This document shows, one piece after another, positions 63,881 to 64,000 of a stretch of 64,000 bases of DNA (its first letter is position 1; every line of letters starts with the position of its first letter). Location: assembly GCF_013359775.1 (NCBI RefSeq), contig NZ_JABMCI010000066.1:186001-250000 (forward strand), read 5' to 3'. The DNA is from Cellulomonas humilata (GTDB lineage: Bacteria > Actinomycetota > Actinomycetes > Actinomycetales > Cellulomonadaceae). The notes under the pieces were generated by a model. The model had not been told where the DNA came from and did no database searches. It worked only from the letters and a program-made list of their open reading frames with translations. The translations under genes were made by a program, and so were the position numbers.

Positions 63881-64000
63881 CCCGCGCGCTGACGGCGTCG
63901 CTGGCCGTGGTGCTCGCCCTCGCGGGGTGTGCGGCCGCGCCGACGGTCGCTGCTCCCTCCGACCAGGTCATCGCCCTGCTGCTCCCGGAGTCGAAGACTG
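63877..64000 (+). CDS. Sugar-binding lipoprotein, N-terminal part (XylF/ChvE-like), truncated
   Basis: 41 residues before the window ends: a lipoprotein signal with lipobox LALAGC near residue 18, then VIALLLPESKT, a typical opening of xylose/multiple-sugar-binding proteins of the XylF type. GTG 63877 overlaps the ROK stop (GTGA). Only the signal and first strand are visible, so the ligand is unknown. Confidence 0.7.
   Translation, partial: MTRALTASLAVVLALAGCAAAPTVAAPSDQVIALLLPESKT

Overview
The window is very GC-rich DNA with short gaps between genes, many GTG starts, strongly third-position-GC-biased codons and many 1-4 bp gene overlaps (TGATG, ATGA, GTGA). This is typical of a high-GC actinomycete. 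The mix of genes (bifunctional amylopullulanase, ROK-controlled sugar ABC systems, actinobacterial PspC/histidine kinase pair, DUF3817, DUF3017 and DUF6350-like membrane proteins) suggests Micrococcales, perhaps Cellulomonadaceae, but the genus is inference. I saw no rRNA, tRNA, insertion sequence, prophage or CRISPR array.

Layout. 1-8.4 kb: guaA, small membrane proteins, a GT4 glycosyltransferase, a PspC/envelope-stress module (two membrane proteins divergent from a PspC-histidine kinase and LuxR response regulator) and a NUDIX hydrolase. 8.4-27.4 kb: a large CoA-thioester catabolic island with a beta-lactamase-fold hydrolase, MDR dehydrogenases, SDRs, MaoC hydratase, thiolase, two acyl-CoA dehydrogenases, a QsdR-type regulator, thioesterase, APH-type kinase, acyl-CoA synthetase, a five-gene branched-chain-amino-acid-type ABC transporter and a TetR repressor. 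Four near-identical palindromes (ATACCG...CGGTAT) at its promoters mark it as one regulon. The kinase-ACAD-ligase trio resembles the LvaA/LvaC/LvaE logic for 4-hydroxyacyl-CoA, so I propose degradation of a gamma-hydroxy acid or lactone.

27.4-46.1 kb: housekeeping and small genes: DUF456 protein, pcrA-type helicase, a small HTH/Clp-N module with operators lying on its promoter, a uridine-kinase-like P-loop protein, sucCD, a PerM/DUF6350-like protein, purN, a ZTP riboswitch and purH, an FAD oxidoreductase, an aquaporin, NADP-isocitrate dehydrogenase, malate dehydrogenase, a YggU protein and an alpha/beta hydrolase.

46.2-52.3 kb: a BMP-type ABC transporter operon ending in two isochorismatase-fold hydrolases. 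One closely resembles biuret hydrolase; the other is a shortened paralogue that has lost two of the three catalytic residues. 52.4-58.2 kb: a secreted 1932-residue protein with two GH13 catalytic domains and three X25-like modules. 58.4-64 kb: a DUF937 protein, a CUT1-type sugar ABC operon, a divergent ROK regulator and the start of a second sugar-binding lipoprotein.

Starch is presumably cut outside the cell by the amylopullulanase and oligosaccharides may enter through the CUT1 transporter. At least eight genes have TANNNT exactly 6 nt before the start codon, which points to widespread leaderless transcripts and was used to choose several starts.
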